DNA from: Canna indica
Taxonomy: Eukaryota; Streptophyta; Magnoliopsida; Zingiberales; Cannaceae
DNA length: 64,000 nucleotides
Reading direction: 5' to 3'
NCBI GenBank assembly: GCA_034359265.1
Contig: CP136893.1
Location: 41,675,501-41,739,500, forward strand
The notes beneath the pieces are model-generated. The model was not told where the DNA came from. It searched no databases and saw only the letters and a list, made by a program, of their open reading frames with translations. The position numbers and the translations under genes were made by a program. Numbering within the stretch: position 1 is the first letter of the stretch; each line of letters starts with the position of its first letter. Below are positions 56,401 to 64,000 of this stretch, in pieces.

Positions 56401-59379
56401 ATTGGATGCAACCGATGAAGAGATAATGGAAGCAGCATCAGCAGCAAATGCGGACTCATTCATAGCTCTGCTTCCTGACAAATATTCAACTTGGGTAAGA
56501 GTTAATTTGCCAACTCCTCACTAAATCGTTATCTTGTCTCTATGAGGATTACGATTCTTGAGTCGATCCAACTTGTGTAAGAGTTAATATTCGATCAACA
56601 GCTCCCCACCGGGTCAAGCTGTCCAGTCAGCTTGTTGAGAGTTTAGGAGGCACAGATACAAAACCTGTAAACTAAATTTTATAGGTTTTCTAGCTACAAA
56701 GCAGAAAATTTGTTTCTGATTAAGGAACAATTACTCAGGAAAGTCAGTCGAGTAAGAGTTACCGCAAAGCATAGTCAAGTGGTCACTTATTAAGAACAAC
56801 ATGCAAAGTGGTAGAACTCTTGAATCTGGAAGTCACTCTACGCACTAGGATTGAGTGTTGGTCTAAATTTACTCCAATATTCTCATTCATTACATATAGA
56901 CAGCTAACTGAATTAATTCAGGTAGGTGAGAGGGGAGTGCAACTCTCAGGTGGCCAAAAGCAACGAATAGCTATTGCACGAGCAATCCTTAAAGATTCTC
57001 CTATTCTTCTTCTCGATGAAGCGACAAGTGCACTCGATTCAGAATCCGAAAGGCTGATCCAAGATGCCTTAACAAAGATCATGCCAGGAAGAACCGTGAT
57101 CATGATAGCTCACAGAACATCAACCATAGTTAACTCTGACACAATCGTTGTCGTTGAAGAAGGAAGAATGGCTCAAAGTGGAAGTCACAATGAGTTATTC
57201 CTGACCAACAACTTCTACAATAACCTGTTCAACATGCATAAGAAGCCAGAGATAGTAGAAACAATATCAAGGTACTTTTTACACCTTCAAGTATTTTGAA
57301 TCCTTGTGATAAGAAACCTGAATTGAAGTAAATTTTTTATTTTGGGGGACAATTGAGGTAACTTGTTGAAAACAGGGATGCCAATTACAAGGAGACAGCA
57401 GAGTTCAGTCAAGAGATATCAGCTTCTCAATTGCTCGAAGGATCTGAGGAGCCAAATGAGCCAAATAAGCAGACAAGTTATCCTAGTCCGAGAAAAGAAG
57501 CAAAAAGCTTCAAAAGCAGGAATGCTAATTTCTCTAGAATATGGTTCAGGTTGAATAGTTTTGACTTTGCAAAGGCTGCTTTAGGTTCTTTTGCAGCGGC
57601 TATATCTGGAGTTTCGAAACCATTATTTGGGTTTTTCATAATGACAATTGGAGTAGCATATTACAAGCAAGATGCAAAGAAGCTAGTAGGGAAATATTCA
57701 ATCATATTTTCTGTTGTTGGTTTTCTTACATTAGTCACTTGTACTCTGCAATATTATAACTATGGCTTGGTCGGCGAAAAAGCCATGGGAAATCTCAGAG
57801 AAGCCCTCTTCTCAGGTAATAAATTCTTATTCATGTATTGCTCTTTTCTCAATTCTTTGAGGGAATACTCTTTTTTAATTATACATTACCTGTTCTTCTT
57901 GCAGCTATTCTTCGTAATGAAGTTGGTTGGTTTGAAAAACCTGAGAACAGTGTAGGATTGCTTGCAACACACGTTGTTACTGACACTTCCATGATTAAGA
58001 TCATCATATCGGATCGAATGTCTGTCATTGTGCAATGCATCTCTTCAATATTAATAGCAACTGTTGTGAGTATGATCGTCGACTGGAGAATGGGACTAGT
58101 AGCCTGGGCTGTCATGCCTTGCCACTTCATTGGTGGTCTGATACAAGCCAAATCAGCTAAAGGATTTGCCGGTGACTTAGCTTTGGCTCACCAACAACTT
58201 GTTTCTCTTGCGGCCGAATCAGTAAGCAACATCAGAACTGTGGCCTCCTTCGTTCATGAAGAGAAATTACTCGAAGAGGCCAAGCTTTCATTGGAGGAAC
58301 CAATGAAGATTAGTCTGAGGCAAAGCATCTTGTACGGAATGATTCAAGGAATATCTCTTTGCTTGTGGAATATTGCACATGCAGTTGCCTTGTGGTACAC
58401 CACGGTCTTGGTTGACAAGAGTCAATCTAGCTTCGAGGATGGAATACGATCATATCAGATCTTCTCTCTCACAGTCCCTTCTATCACTGAGCTATGGACT
58501 TTGGTACCTACAGTCATTTCTGCCATCAGCATTCTTAGACCTGCGTTTGAAATACTGGATCGGAAGACTCAAATTATACCAGATGTGCCGGACGCTATAA
58601 GCTCTGGGATAATTTTAGGCCGAATTGAGTTTGATAAAATCAGTTTTAGCTACTCATTGCGTTCTGAAGTGGTGGTACTAGAAAACTTCAGTTTGACTAT
58701 TGAAGCTGGATCATCTGTGGCACTTGTTGGGCCAAGTGGTGCTGGGAAGTCATCAGTCTTGGCACTGCTCTTGAGATTTTATGATTCATATAAGGGCAGA
58801 ATTTTAATTGATAGGAGAGACATAAGAGAATACAACCTGCGCTGGTTAAGGCAGCAAATAGGGCTGGTGCAGCAGGAGCCACTTCTTTTCAGCTGCTCCA
58901 TTAGAGAGAACATCTGCTATGGCAGTGAGGGTGCAGCAGAGGCTGAGATTATGGAGGCAGCAATGGAAGCGAACATTCATGAGTTCATAAGCAGCTTGCC
59001 TAATGGGTATGACACTTTGGTCGGCGAAAAAGGGTGCCAAATATCTGGTGGGCAAAAGCAGCGAATATCCATTGCGAGAGCACTATTGAAGAGGCCGGTG
59101 ATTCTGCTACTAGATGAAGCCACCAGCGCTCTGGATGTGGACACTGAGAGAGTGATAATGCGGGCTTTAGGTTCAAGTAAGTCGAGGCAAGAAGACCTGT
59201 CAAGTAAAGTTACGAGAATAATGGTTGCACACAGGCTTTCTACGGTGATCAATTCGGATATGATTGTCGTGATGGAGAAGGGCAGAGTCGTTGAGACGGG
59301 TGATCATTCTGCTTTAATGGCAGGTGCTGATGGTGTTTATTCAAAACTTTTCCATCTTCAGAACCAGAAGGATGATTGA
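35494..59379 (+). CDS. ABCB8: Full-size ABC transporter, subfamily B (ABCB8-like), ten exons
   Basis: Exons: 35494-35811, 35913-35967, 37190-37365, 37444-37644, 37743-38002, 38099-38412, 56271-56494, 56922-57271, 57376-57815, 57905-59379. All junctions are GT-AG and the exons total 3813 bp, or 1270 residues plus stop, with no frameshift. Layout is TMD1-NBD1-linker-TMD2-NBD2. NBD1 has Walker [10 protein letters not shown] (about 420-428), signature LSGGQ (524-528), Walker [13 protein letters not shown] and His 580. NBD2 has Walker [10 protein letters not shown] (1055-1063), ISGGQ (1159-1163), ILLLDE and His 1222. The product should be a membrane pump that uses ATP; ABCB relatives move auxin or other small molecules, but the substrate is unknown. 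Phrases such as [17 protein letters not shown] and [15 protein letters not shown] fit plant ABCB8. Intron 6 is 17.9 kb of nested transposons. Paralogue name is less certain than family. Confidence 0.88.
36066..37110 (+). repeat. Duplicated LTR/TRIM-like repeat within ABCB intron 2
   Basis: Two direct copies, about 36066-36450 and 36540-37110, open TGTTAGAATATT and TGTTAAAAAAAAATATT. Both share GAGATGCATATTGACTCATT, CGTCAAGTAAGATC and, at the end, CATGGACAATG plus TGGATCCATATTTA. The second copy also has an ATAAATAG box and a longer leader. A purine-rich AAATGGGAGAA precedes copy 2. A third, diverged copy lies at 59480-59877. Confidence 0.7.
38638..38872. mobile_element. Mutator-type MITE (235 bp), TSD TCCTAATAC
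   Basis: Perfect 9 bp direct repeats TCCTAATAC at 38629-38637 and 38873-38881 enclose a 235 bp non-coding insert with imperfect inverted ends (ACTTATATGGACAATCTGCCC against GGGCTGCTCATAGAAGT). Nine-base duplications are typical of Mutator-like elements. Inside is a strong hairpin at 38704-38775. Confidence 0.8.
38704..38775. repeat. Near-perfect hairpin, 34 bp arms
   Basis: Arms 38704-38737 and 38742-38775 pair with about two mismatches around a 4-base loop; the core is GAATAGAAAAGGAATGGATA. A further half-copy follows at about 38778-38815. Confidence 0.9.
38961..40021. mobile_element. hAT-like MITE family, outer copy
   Basis: Ends TAGGGCATGTTTGATAC and GTACCAAATGAGCCCTTA are inverted repeats. 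The interior is AT-rich with CTGTATAGTACTAG phrases and long TATAA repeats (39141-39195, 39421-39570). The GCAGGCTAATGAAGAGCTTTG block occurs twice (39684 and 39861), showing a same-family nested copy. A clean 8 bp target duplication is not evident. Confidence 0.65.
39313..39846. mobile_element. Inner same-family MITE copy
   Basis: GCTTGTTTGGTAC at the left and GTACCAAACAAGC at the right are exact inverted repeats; the interior repeats the outer copy's blocks. Likely a self-nested insertion. Confidence 0.65.
40055..41034. mobile_element. Short non-autonomous CACTA element (980 bp), TSD AGT, with captured MATE fragment
   Basis: CACTACAAGAAAT at the left and TTTTCTTGTAGTG at the right are inverted ends flanked by AGT (40052-40054 and 41035-41037). 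Subterminal repeats are variants of ACCGACAA and TCGGTAATTACCGAC. The ends resemble the orphan terminus at 10816 but differ from the TAGTAGTG family. A GC-rich host-derived segment lies at 40440-40860. Confidence 0.88.
40555..40805 (-). pseudogene. Captured fragment of a MATE (DTX/detoxification) transporter
   Basis: The minus strand reads [17 protein letters not shown], a stop, then [13 protein letters not shown]; after a frame change [11 protein letters not shown]; then [20 protein letters not shown] and [16 protein letters not shown]. Order and motifs are the middle of plant MATE efflux proteins, where R-S-W-I, Q-P-E-D-V-A, W-F-I-P-L and F-L-Q-x-Q-x-K occur in that order. A stop and at least one or two frameshifts make it non-functional. 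It is GC-rich against AT-rich surroundings and lies wholly inside the transposon. Confidence 0.85.
41040..42450 (-). pseudogene. Copia reverse transcriptase and RNase H relic
   Basis: The minus-strand reading includes [20 protein letters not shown] (about 42290-42230), [18 protein letters not shown], the catalytic [13 protein letters not shown] (about 41912-41875) and, near 41200-41090, [12 protein letters not shown] with [10 protein letters not shown] of RNase H. Several stops and shifts interrupt it. It is the 3' half of the intron 6 Copia; the 5' half resumes at 53270. Confidence 0.85.
43255..43450. repeat. Tandem repeat of about 54 bp, left part
   Basis: Units of AAGGTGCATCAGGCCGAAGCC and TACCATGCC plus GGCAACATCACCAAC repeat here and continue at 50741-50865. 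CACTA 2 inserted inside one unit. Confidence 0.85.
43460..43850. repeat. Subterminal repeats of CACTA 2, TNPA-gene side
   Basis: AGCAACGGC and GCCGTTGCT cores alternate, many as hairpin pairs around short GC-rich centres. They match the right end of element 1. Confidence 0.8.
44167..45711 (-). CDS. TNPA-like protein of CACTA 2 (five exons, 409 aa)
   Basis: Exons 45494-45711, 45288-45411, 44900-45217, 44705-44824 and 44167-44616 total 1230 bp and join in frame. Introns are GT-AG except the second, which is GC-AG (GAG|GCACGT to TTGCAG). The protein has a basic N-terminus ([13 protein letters not shown]), the conserved core with [19 protein letters not shown] and [30 protein letters not shown], a coiled coil ([18 protein letters not shown]) and a Ser/Pro tail. 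This fits the Ptta/En/Spm family (PF03004). Expected role is binding the subterminal repeats and helping TNP2. An AG two bases before the ATG could join a shared leader exon, as known in En/Spm alternative splicing. Confidence 0.88.
45787..46797 (-). pseudogene. TNP2 transposase, C-terminal part after the in-frame stop
   Basis: Continues in the same frame after the TAG at 46798-46800: [13 protein letters not shown], then a segment with [33 protein letters not shown] and EQVYYAKYP, typical of the DUF4216 region that ends plant TNP2 proteins. A very acidic tail (mostly Glu/Asp) ends in DYYSDDEE. Reached only by read-through, a splice not apparent here, or separate initiation at 46662 (291 codons). 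Confidence 0.85.
46798..49287 (-). CDS. TNP2-type CACTA transposase, N-terminal 822 aa, ended by an in-frame TAG
   Basis: The first ATG is at 49266 ([15 protein letters not shown]); seven codons upstream are open but start with TTG. The N-terminus is a transposase-associated domain with DRSWMY and [11 protein letters not shown]. The centre is the tnp2 transposase family (PF02992): [63 protein letters not shown]. The end is a DUF4218-like region: [48 protein letters not shown]. The TAG follows FESTV, where family members usually have Glu before T-R-F. The role is cutting and joining element ends; whether this copy works is unclear. Confidence 0.92.
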   Translation of the reverse strand: MSLIDRIMSADRSWMYRRFDHGALTNEFRLGVTYFLNFAYSNRNFVSMGDQIRCPCRICSNGRFLDRETVTLHLYTKGFTPRYFLWTCHGESREVGTSSNPVVQTYGESSSAGASSSGQCNPYRTMILDSLGGQFHLNDNVDRPVLQTSVPPDTTAVDITEVGAAVEIELPNKEAAEFYEMLKAADEPLYENCPKYTRFSAMTQLLNIKADCNISGVAYDRIAGLINGMLPTDNKFEPTFYKTKKLMRKLGLGYEKIHACQNNCILYYKENVQLDKCPVCQHPRYKEKKSVRQKNIPFKVLRYFPLTPRLQRLFMSEKTAPYMSWHARSRDDTVMTHPSDSEAWKHLDTCYPSFAMDTRNIRLGLCTDGFNPFGHSATPYSVWPVLLTVYNLPPSMCMKDEFIYLSMIIPGPKGPRKEIDIFLRPLIDELKTLWTEGAVTYDCHRKQNFNLKAAVLWTINDFPAYGMLSGWSTHGRLSCPYCMEHSKSISLQNGRKISFFDCHRRFLPVHHQYRRNRNKFTKGRVERDGPPPMLSGEQMLARVSALPDIVFGRNERVSGFGQTHNWVKKSIFWELPYWSSLLIRHNLDVMHIEKNVFDNIFNTVMDISGKTKDNVKARHDLKILCKRPELELQEVNGRYLKPKALYVLNKQQIKDVCQWVKELRLPDGYASNLSRCVNVDDCKISGMKSHDCHVFMQRLLPIAFRDLLPDNIWGPLTELSMFFRSICANVLRVEDMSTLENNIVEIICKLEQFFPPAFFDSMEHLPIHLAYEARVGGPVQYRWMYLFERYMNRLKKKVKNTAAVEGSISESYIIQEISTFCSFYFESTV
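49330..49545. repeat. Long foldback upstream of TNP2 (CACTA 2)
   Basis: GTACTGCACTTACG...TTTTAACTGTTAACTAAT on one arm pairs with ATTAGTTAACAGTTAAAA...CGTAAGTGCAGTAC on the other, through ATTCTAAATTTCG. Arms are about 100 bp, and the loop is near CATCTGGG (about 49434). A similar structure sits at the same place in element 1. Confidence 0.85.
49741..49975. repeat. 26 bp tandem repeat of CACTA 2 (nine copies)
   Basis: GTCCGAA recurs at 49757, 49783, 49809, 49835, 49861, 49887, 49913, 49939 and 49965, inside units of GGACGATTCCGGCGCGCGTC. Frames across it on either strand are artefacts of the repeat. Confidence 0.92.
50430..50720. repeat. Subterminal repeats and promoter side of CACTA 2
   Basis: AGCAACGGCT...AGCCGTTGCTGAT hairpin units match 28795-29030. 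A minus-strand TATATAGGG box at about 50432-50440 lies at the inner edge. Confidence 0.8.
50741..50865. repeat. Tandem repeat of about 54 bp, right part
   Basis: Continuation of the 43255-43450 array past the CACTA insertion, with GGTGCATCGGGCCGAAGCCC units. Confidence 0.85.
51273..52105. mobile_element. hAT-like MITE (about 830 bp)
   Basis: GGGCCTGTTTGATTAGCAAAAC on the left pairs with GTTTTCACTAACCAAACAATACC on the right. The interior is AT-rich and non-coding, with inner inverted GGTTTCGATTTTACTGAAACC phrases. The target duplication is unclear. Confidence 0.65.
53270..53900 (-). pseudogene. Copia integrase relic (minus strand)
   Basis: The minus-strand frame 53880-53503 reads [56 protein letters not shown] and [19 protein letters not shown]. 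This is the second half of the Copia integrase core and the block after it. The catalytic Asp (RSDNAKEY) and Glu (GVAERKN) motifs are visible. It continues to RT across the solo LTR. Confidence 0.88.
54208..55450 (-). pseudogene. Copia gag and protease relic (minus strand)
   Basis: At 54970-54557 a Gly/Arg-rich stretch precedes [20 protein letters not shown] and HGYPPGH, a damaged zinc knuckle. At 54567-54430 the protease start reads DFRASKHM, where a working enzyme would have DSGAS or DTGAS. A gag-like region extends right to about 55450. Several stops. Confidence 0.75.
55451..56114. other. 5' leader of the intron 6 Copia element
   Basis: Lies between gag and the primer-binding site. It has GAAAATATTG(C/T)GTTGCT repeated at 55602 and 55668. 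Frames here are not convincing. Confidence 0.4.
56115..56126 (-). other. Diverged primer-binding site of the Copia element
   Basis: The minus strand reads TGGAACTAGAGC directly after the LTR, against TGGTATCAGAGC for initiator tRNA-Met. Confidence 0.6.
56127..56262 (-). repeat. 5' LTR of the Copia element (136 bp), forming the new 3' end of intron 6
   Basis: On the minus strand TGTTAGAACC to TTACA. Its last plus-strand bases lie just before AGTTGCAG, so any branch point and pyrimidine tract for the exon 7 acceptor must now come from the LTR. Confidence 0.82.
56271..59379 (+). CDS. ABCB8: ABCB gene exons 7-10: rest of NBD1, TMD2, NBD2
   Basis: Exon 7 resumes the split glycine codon ([20 protein letters not shown]) with Q-loop VPQEP. 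Exon 8 carries signature, Walker B and H-loop; the H-loop reads AHRTSTI where most relatives have AHRLST. Exon 9 holds the linker ([18 protein letters not shown]) and the start of TMD2. Exon 10, the largest, holds most of TMD2 ([23 protein letters not shown]) and all of NBD2, ending [10 protein letters not shown]. Downstream sequence at 59410-59440 is A-rich and could hold a polyadenylation signal. Confidence 0.88.
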
Positions 59380-59479
59380 TGTCCTACTATCAATGATCTT
59401 GAATATGCTCCATTCTATAAAGAAAAAAAAAGTTCTTGATTTTAGTGAGCTACAATCAATTATAATATTTGGATTTAAT

Positions 59480-59893
59480 CAAAATAGATTTAATCTTATG
59501 ATCCAATATTGAGATGCCTATTAGCTCATGTAAACTTGATCCATGTGATTCGAGCTTGAAACACTTAATCATGATTTGTGTGATTAGTCAAGTGTAGGTT
59601 CGATTAATCAAGCCCGTGATGAACGAACCCATTTAATCAATTATAAATAGAGGCTAGACCTCATCTACACACTATGATTAGAAATTCTAGCTCATAGTTA
59701 CATTTCTCATCAAAAGCAGAGCATTTGAGAAGGTGTTGTAGAGAAAGATCCGGCTTTTCTAGGAGATCCAAAAATTTATTCCGCTGCAAATATGTCGTCA
59801 TCAAGTAAGATCTTACCTTGCTAATTTATTTACGATATTCTTAAATTCATGAAATATTTAATTGTAGATTTGTCTTACAATTAGTATCAAAGC
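59480..59893 (+). repeat. LTR-like repeat related to ABCB intron 2, followed by a primer-site-like motif
   Basis: Shares GAGATGCCTATTAGCTCAT, GTGATTAGTCAAGTGTAGG, ATAAATAGAGGCTAG and GTCATCAAGTAAGATC with 36540-37040. It ends at TTACA followed by ATTAGTATCAAAGCC, a decayed version of ATTGGTATCAGAGCC. Confidence 0.65.
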
Positions 59894-60724
59894 CATTTTT
59901 TCATGAGTTTAAGAATTTGTTTCCATTCTAATACGATGATTTTATATTAGGATAATTTTTGATGATTTTAATAAGATGAATAATTTATTTAGATTTTTAT
60001 TCATCATGATATATTCAAATTTCTATTTCAATTCGAATCAATTTTTTTATCCCACGAATATTGTGTATTTTTCAACGAATCATGCTTTTATCCGCTAGGT
60101 CGTACACAAATTTGTATTTTGGATTCGATCTTGAATCATCGCATTAATATATGGTATGTTTTTTATTTGATGACGCACGATTATCCGCTGAATTTTTTTC
60201 TTTCTTTTATGTATCTTTATCTTGGTATTTTATTACCCGCTGGATTTTGTATAGTAAAGCATGATTTGATTTTATTTTTTTACCTATAATGAAATCTAAT
60301 GATGTTTTAAGTGATTTTATCTCGTTTCTCTTTCCTAGTCATGAAACATAAAGCATGATTTAATTGTTGTACTTTAATTGAAATGATATAATGCTTTACC
60401 GCGGTACTTGTTGATCGATGTGCTCGTTTAAATTAATTAAGCACATGTTTTGCTCTTTTTTCAATTTTATTGAATCATTCCATTAAATTAATTGCAACAT
60501 ATCATTGGTTTTTTAAAGAACATCTTTCCTCTGCAACATGTTTTAATTCTAATGCTAGATTTGTTGAGTGCGACAATAACAAGTACTCCATGTTAAATTA
60601 AATTAAATAAGTACCGCTTCAAACTTAATGAGCCTCGATTGAAAGCCTTGCTTTATTGGTTGCCGAGTCTTTATTTTTGCCCCGGCGAATGCGCCGCATG
60701 CTTGTTCCTAGTTTTAAAGCTGGT
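59894..60724. other. Unassigned AT-rich stretch
   Basis: Perhaps the leader of the LTR element at 59480. No coding region or clear repeat was recognised. Confidence 0.3.
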
Positions 60725-61050
60725 ATCAAATTTATCCTCGAAGTATTGAGAAAGATGCAAATTTGTCCCTCAACTATGTTTTTGACCAAAATTGCACTCG
60801 ATGTTACATAATTGAATTATTTTTGTCCTTCTCGTTAACGAAAGTTCACGTCAGCAAACGAAATCCCACGTGACAAATGTAGCTCGGTCACATAAAATGT
60901 CACGATGCAAAATGACATGTGACAATTATGTACTAACAATGGTAATTTTGGCCCAAAACATATTTAAGGAGCAAATTTGAATATTTTTCAATACTTTAGG
61001 GACAAATTTGCATATTTTTCAATACTTCAAGGGCAAATTTGGCCCGTTTC
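60725..61050 (+). mobile_element. MITE-like repeat, copy 1 of an inverted pair
   Basis: Starts CAAATTTATCCTCGAAGTATTGAG and ends CAATACTTCAAGGGCAAATTTG, which are inverted repeats. A second GTATT...AATAC pair is nested inside. Central block CACGTCAGCAAACGAAATCCCACGTG. Confidence 0.7.
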
Positions 61051-61244
61051 CCTTGAATAAAATATATATGGTGCTCAAACGTATTTTATGTCCACTGCAC
61101 GATTTCTGCAAGTTTGGCTTCTATCTTAGAATTTCAACAAATACTTTAGTAAATTTCTTGAAAATATAAATTTTAAAGATGAAACAAAAATAATATTCAA
61201 AAAGATATATCTTGATTACAAAAATAAAAACTTGATTAAATTTA

Positions 61245-61450
61245 ATTATTAGTAACTGGTCCATCCCGACACTAAAGTTCGGGGATAATCTCGTCCCAAT
61301 TCAAAATCGGGACAAGACCGGGACAAAATCACGATGCTTCATATTCGGGACTGAGACTGGGACACATATTTGCGTTCCGATCAACTCAAAATTGGGACGG
61401 GATCGAGACATACCAAATCTCGACCCATCCGACCTGAACTCACCCCTACT
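61245..61450. mobile_element. Probable short MITE with GGGAC/GTCCC repeats
   Basis: Repeated ATCGGGAC, GACTGGGACA and CTCGTCCCAATTC phrases run between CTGGTCCATCCCGAC and CTCACCCCTAC. Ends are not precisely defined. Confidence 0.35.
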
Positions 61451-61647
61451 ATGTTGGTTGGTTTCTTATTACAATAACAAGTGACTAAAGATGATAATTC
61501 ATATCTTTGAGTAATCAGTTCAGTTACAATAATACAAAGTATAATTGTCAAACTTATATTTTCTTGATTTTGATAAATACGATATTAACATCTTTCTTAT
61601 AGTGTTAATTATAACCACATTAATGATAATAATATATAAAAGAAAAA

Positions 61648-61975
61648 ATTATTAAATTTGCCCCAGAAGTATTGGAAAGTGTGCAAATTTGCCCCTAAAG
61701 TATTAAAAAATATTCCAATTTGTCTCTTAAATATATTTTGGGCCAAAATTGCCCTTGTCAGTACATAATTGTCACGTGTCATTTTTCATAGTGACAACTT
61801 AAGTTGCCGAGCTGCACTTGTCACGTGGGATTCCGTTTGCTGACGTGAACTTTCATTAACGAGAATGGCAAAAATGATCCAATTATGTAACATCGAGGGC
61901 AATTTTGATCAAAAACATAGTTGAGAGACAAATTTGCACATTTTTCAATACTTCGGGGGCAAATTTGGCCCTTGA
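61648..61975 (-). mobile_element. MITE-like repeat, copy 2, inverted relative to copy 1
   Basis: Reverse complement of 60725-61050 over most of its length, including CACGTGGGATTCCGTTTGCTGACGTG and CAATACTTCGGGGGCAAATTTG. Together the copies flank about 600 bp. Confidence 0.7.
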
Positions 61976-63040
61976 TGTTTCAATTCTGCTGGTTTTATTT
62001 TTACCTACATGTGTGTGTTTTCTGTGAGCGGCGATCTGCGCGTCCTCAGCGCCTATGCACGCTCACGCGAGCATGGCGTGCGGCCTGCAGGAGCAGGTGT
62101 GGCGTGCGCCGCATGCCGCCTGCAATTAGACACCTGACCTGTGCCCTAACAACTACAGGGCTTGGCAGATCGTGCGGGCCCAACCTCTCGGGCTTGCCGA
62201 GTAGGCCAAAATATAACCAGAAATTCCTTTTTTTCTTTAGCCCATATATATTGTTTATTTCATTTTAATTTACCATAAATGATAATGAACATTATGAATG
62301 ATATGATATAAATTAATTTATGCTTCAATTAACCTAAATTATGTATTATTATTGCAATTAAATTATATGATTTAATTAAAATTCATGTTATATTTTACAT
62401 GTTTGCATAAATTACTTATTTTTTATTTATACATGTCAATTTATTGTTGTAAATTATGTTATCTTTTTTATAAAACCTCAAACCTAATATTATGACAATT
62501 AGGGTAGAGATTGAAATAATTTATAAATAAATATAAATGATTTAGAGAATACTTAAAAAATGGAGATTCATAATAGTTGAGGTATTTTAAATTTTATACC
62601 AATTTTGCACTATAGTATGAATTGAAATTATTAACATAAATAACATAATATTAATTGCTGATAAAGTTTTTCACTAGTTATTATTTGTAATTACCACCAA
62701 AGTGGGATTACTTATGATGATTGGTGTATTTTCTTATTATACGAGGAATACTGAAGATTAATTCATTCAATAGTTTTTTCCAAAGGAGGATTATTGGGTG
62801 TTTAATTGGAGGTCTTGTTAAATGATGTTATTAGGGTGTGCATTGGTCTAGAGGTCTGTTTGCCCAAAGGGGATAGATTTTCGAAAATCAGTGTATTCTC
62901 ATACTTTAACTCACCGAGGCTTTATTTTGTGATTGCATATTCTGCCCAAAGGTGAATATGTAATATTTGATTAGCCTCAATTTCAATTATATTACATGCC
63001 CTATAATTTAATCTAATGTATTCTAATTACTTGTCACAGT
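61976..63040. other. Unassigned stretch
   Basis: A GC-rich patch (62030-62210) and AT-rich remainder. No gene was recognised. Confidence 0.3.
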
Positions 63041-63044
63041 TACG

Positions 63045-64000
63045 TTTAGCGTGAACAACTGCAATGCCTCTATTAAAATGTTGACTGGTTCAAACTTTAA
63101 GAAGTGGAAACACGATATAGAATTCTCTTTTGGCATGATCTTGACATGACTATTCATGAAGACAAGCCGGTGATTCCAGAAGGTCAAGCCGCCACTCCTG
63201 AATAAAAAGACCTATTAGTCAAGTGGGAGAGATCCAGTAGATTATGCTTGCTTGCTATTAAAAGAACTGTTGCTGAACATTCAATGAGTGGATTGCTTGA
63301 AACTACTAATGCCAAAGAGTTCCTTATTGCTATTGGAAAAAGATTTCAAGTGGCTGATAATGCTGAGTCTGCATATCTAATGAAAGAATTGACGACTATG
63401 ATTTATGATAACTCTAGGGGTGTAAGAGAGTTCATTTTGAAAATGATTATGCTTTAATCCCAGCTTAGAGCCTTGAAAGTTGAACTAGATGACTCCCTCT
63501 TCATTGTTCCTCATGCCTTGAATTCTCTTCTTGCTGGGTTCAGTCAAATTAAGACTGCCTAAATTACCCAGAATAAAAAATGGACTCTAAATGATCTCAT
63601 CACTAAATGTGTTGCTGAGGAAGAAAAACTCAAGAAAGAAAAGAGCGGTCTAGCCCTTCTAACTGTTCATCCTAAACCCCACTCTGGCAAGCTTCACAAG
63701 AAATTTAAGCATTTCTCACCTGCTGCTCCAAAGAAATCTAATGATAATAAAGGACAAGGTAGTGGTCAAAATAACCCTATAGGATGTCCTAAGCCTGCTC
63801 CTACAAAGAAATCTATCAAATGCCTCTTTTGCAAAAAGAAATGACACAAAAGGTTTGAATGTACAAAATTTAAGGCCTGGTTAGAAAAAAAGCAAAAAGT
63901 TGGAGGTAAACCCTTAACCCTTGTTTGTTTTAAGTTAAATTTAGTTGATGTCCCTATTAATTCTTGGTGGTTTGATAGTGCGTCCACAACCCATGTTGCT
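63045..64000 (+). pseudogene. Ty1/Copia gag and protease start, decayed, runs off the window
   Basis: Readable pieces: LTGSNFKKWKHDIEF, WERSSRLCLLAIKRTVAEH, NAKEFLIAIGKRFQ, MKELTTMIYDNSRGVREF, KKWTLNDLITKCVAEEEKL. These are the common Copia gag domain (UBN2-like). The zinc knuckle CLFCKKK-stop-HKRFEC has a TGA (63842-63844) at the usual Gly position. The protease start reads SWWFDSASTTHVA, with DSAS for DTGA/DSGA. Earlier in-frame stops also occur. Confidence 0.85.

Noticed and set aside
61921..62268. 115-codon frame with a GC-rich centre
   Set aside because: Begins in a MITE and has no recognisable motif.
1..64000. tRNA, rRNA, CRISPR arrays, bacterial operons or ribosome binding sites
   Set aside because: None seen. 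The window is plant nuclear DNA and these checks turned up nothing.

Overview
The window is nuclear DNA of a flowering plant. It holds one recognisable host gene and many nested transposable elements. Evidence for a plant: a spliced ABCB-type transporter with GT-AG introns, CACTA (En/Spm) transposons, Ty1/Copia and Ty3/Gypsy LTR elements, solo LTRs and MITEs. Some features lean monocot, but the species cannot be fixed from sequence alone.

Left part (1-35 kb) is almost wholly transposable elements. 1-2086 is the 3' end of an LTR element. 2092-5900 holds decayed Copia pol and the end of another LTR element. 5950-10815 is a minus-strand Gypsy gag-protease relic, split in its protease active site by a 2.4 kb solo LTR. 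12303-23519 is a complete non-autonomous LTR element bounded by the duplication CATAT. It carries two younger solo LTRs (13888-15446, TSD GAATG; 17759-20192, TSD TGTTT). 26-32.5 kb holds repeated LTR segments, one broken by a 3675 bp CACTA element (28778-32452). 32.5-34.3 kb is a minus-strand Copia gag with its LTR.

Right part (35.4-59.4 kb) is the host gene, a full-size ABCB transporter most like plant ABCB8. It has ten exons that join in frame to 1270 codons plus stop. Its sixth intron has grown from about 121 bp to 17,858 bp. A minus-strand Copia element (38531-56262, TSD AGTTG) landed 3 bp before the splice acceptor. It was later hit by a Mutator-type MITE, hAT-like MITEs, a short CACTA element carrying a MATE-transporter fragment (40055-41034), and a Gypsy solo LTR (42712-53269). 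The solo LTR was in turn hit by a 7290 bp CACTA element (43451-50740).

The two CACTA elements are one family. The large one encodes a TNP2-type transposase broken by one in-frame TAG, and an intact five-exon TNPA-like protein. The small one is a deletion derivative whose breakpoint sits on a 7 bp repeat. Both share hairpin subterminal repeats, a 26 bp tandem array and a foldback of about 100 bp arms before the transposase start.

The last 4.6 kb holds an LTR-like repeat, an inverted pair of MITEs and a decayed Copia gag-protease running off the window. No RNA genes or CRISPR arrays were seen.
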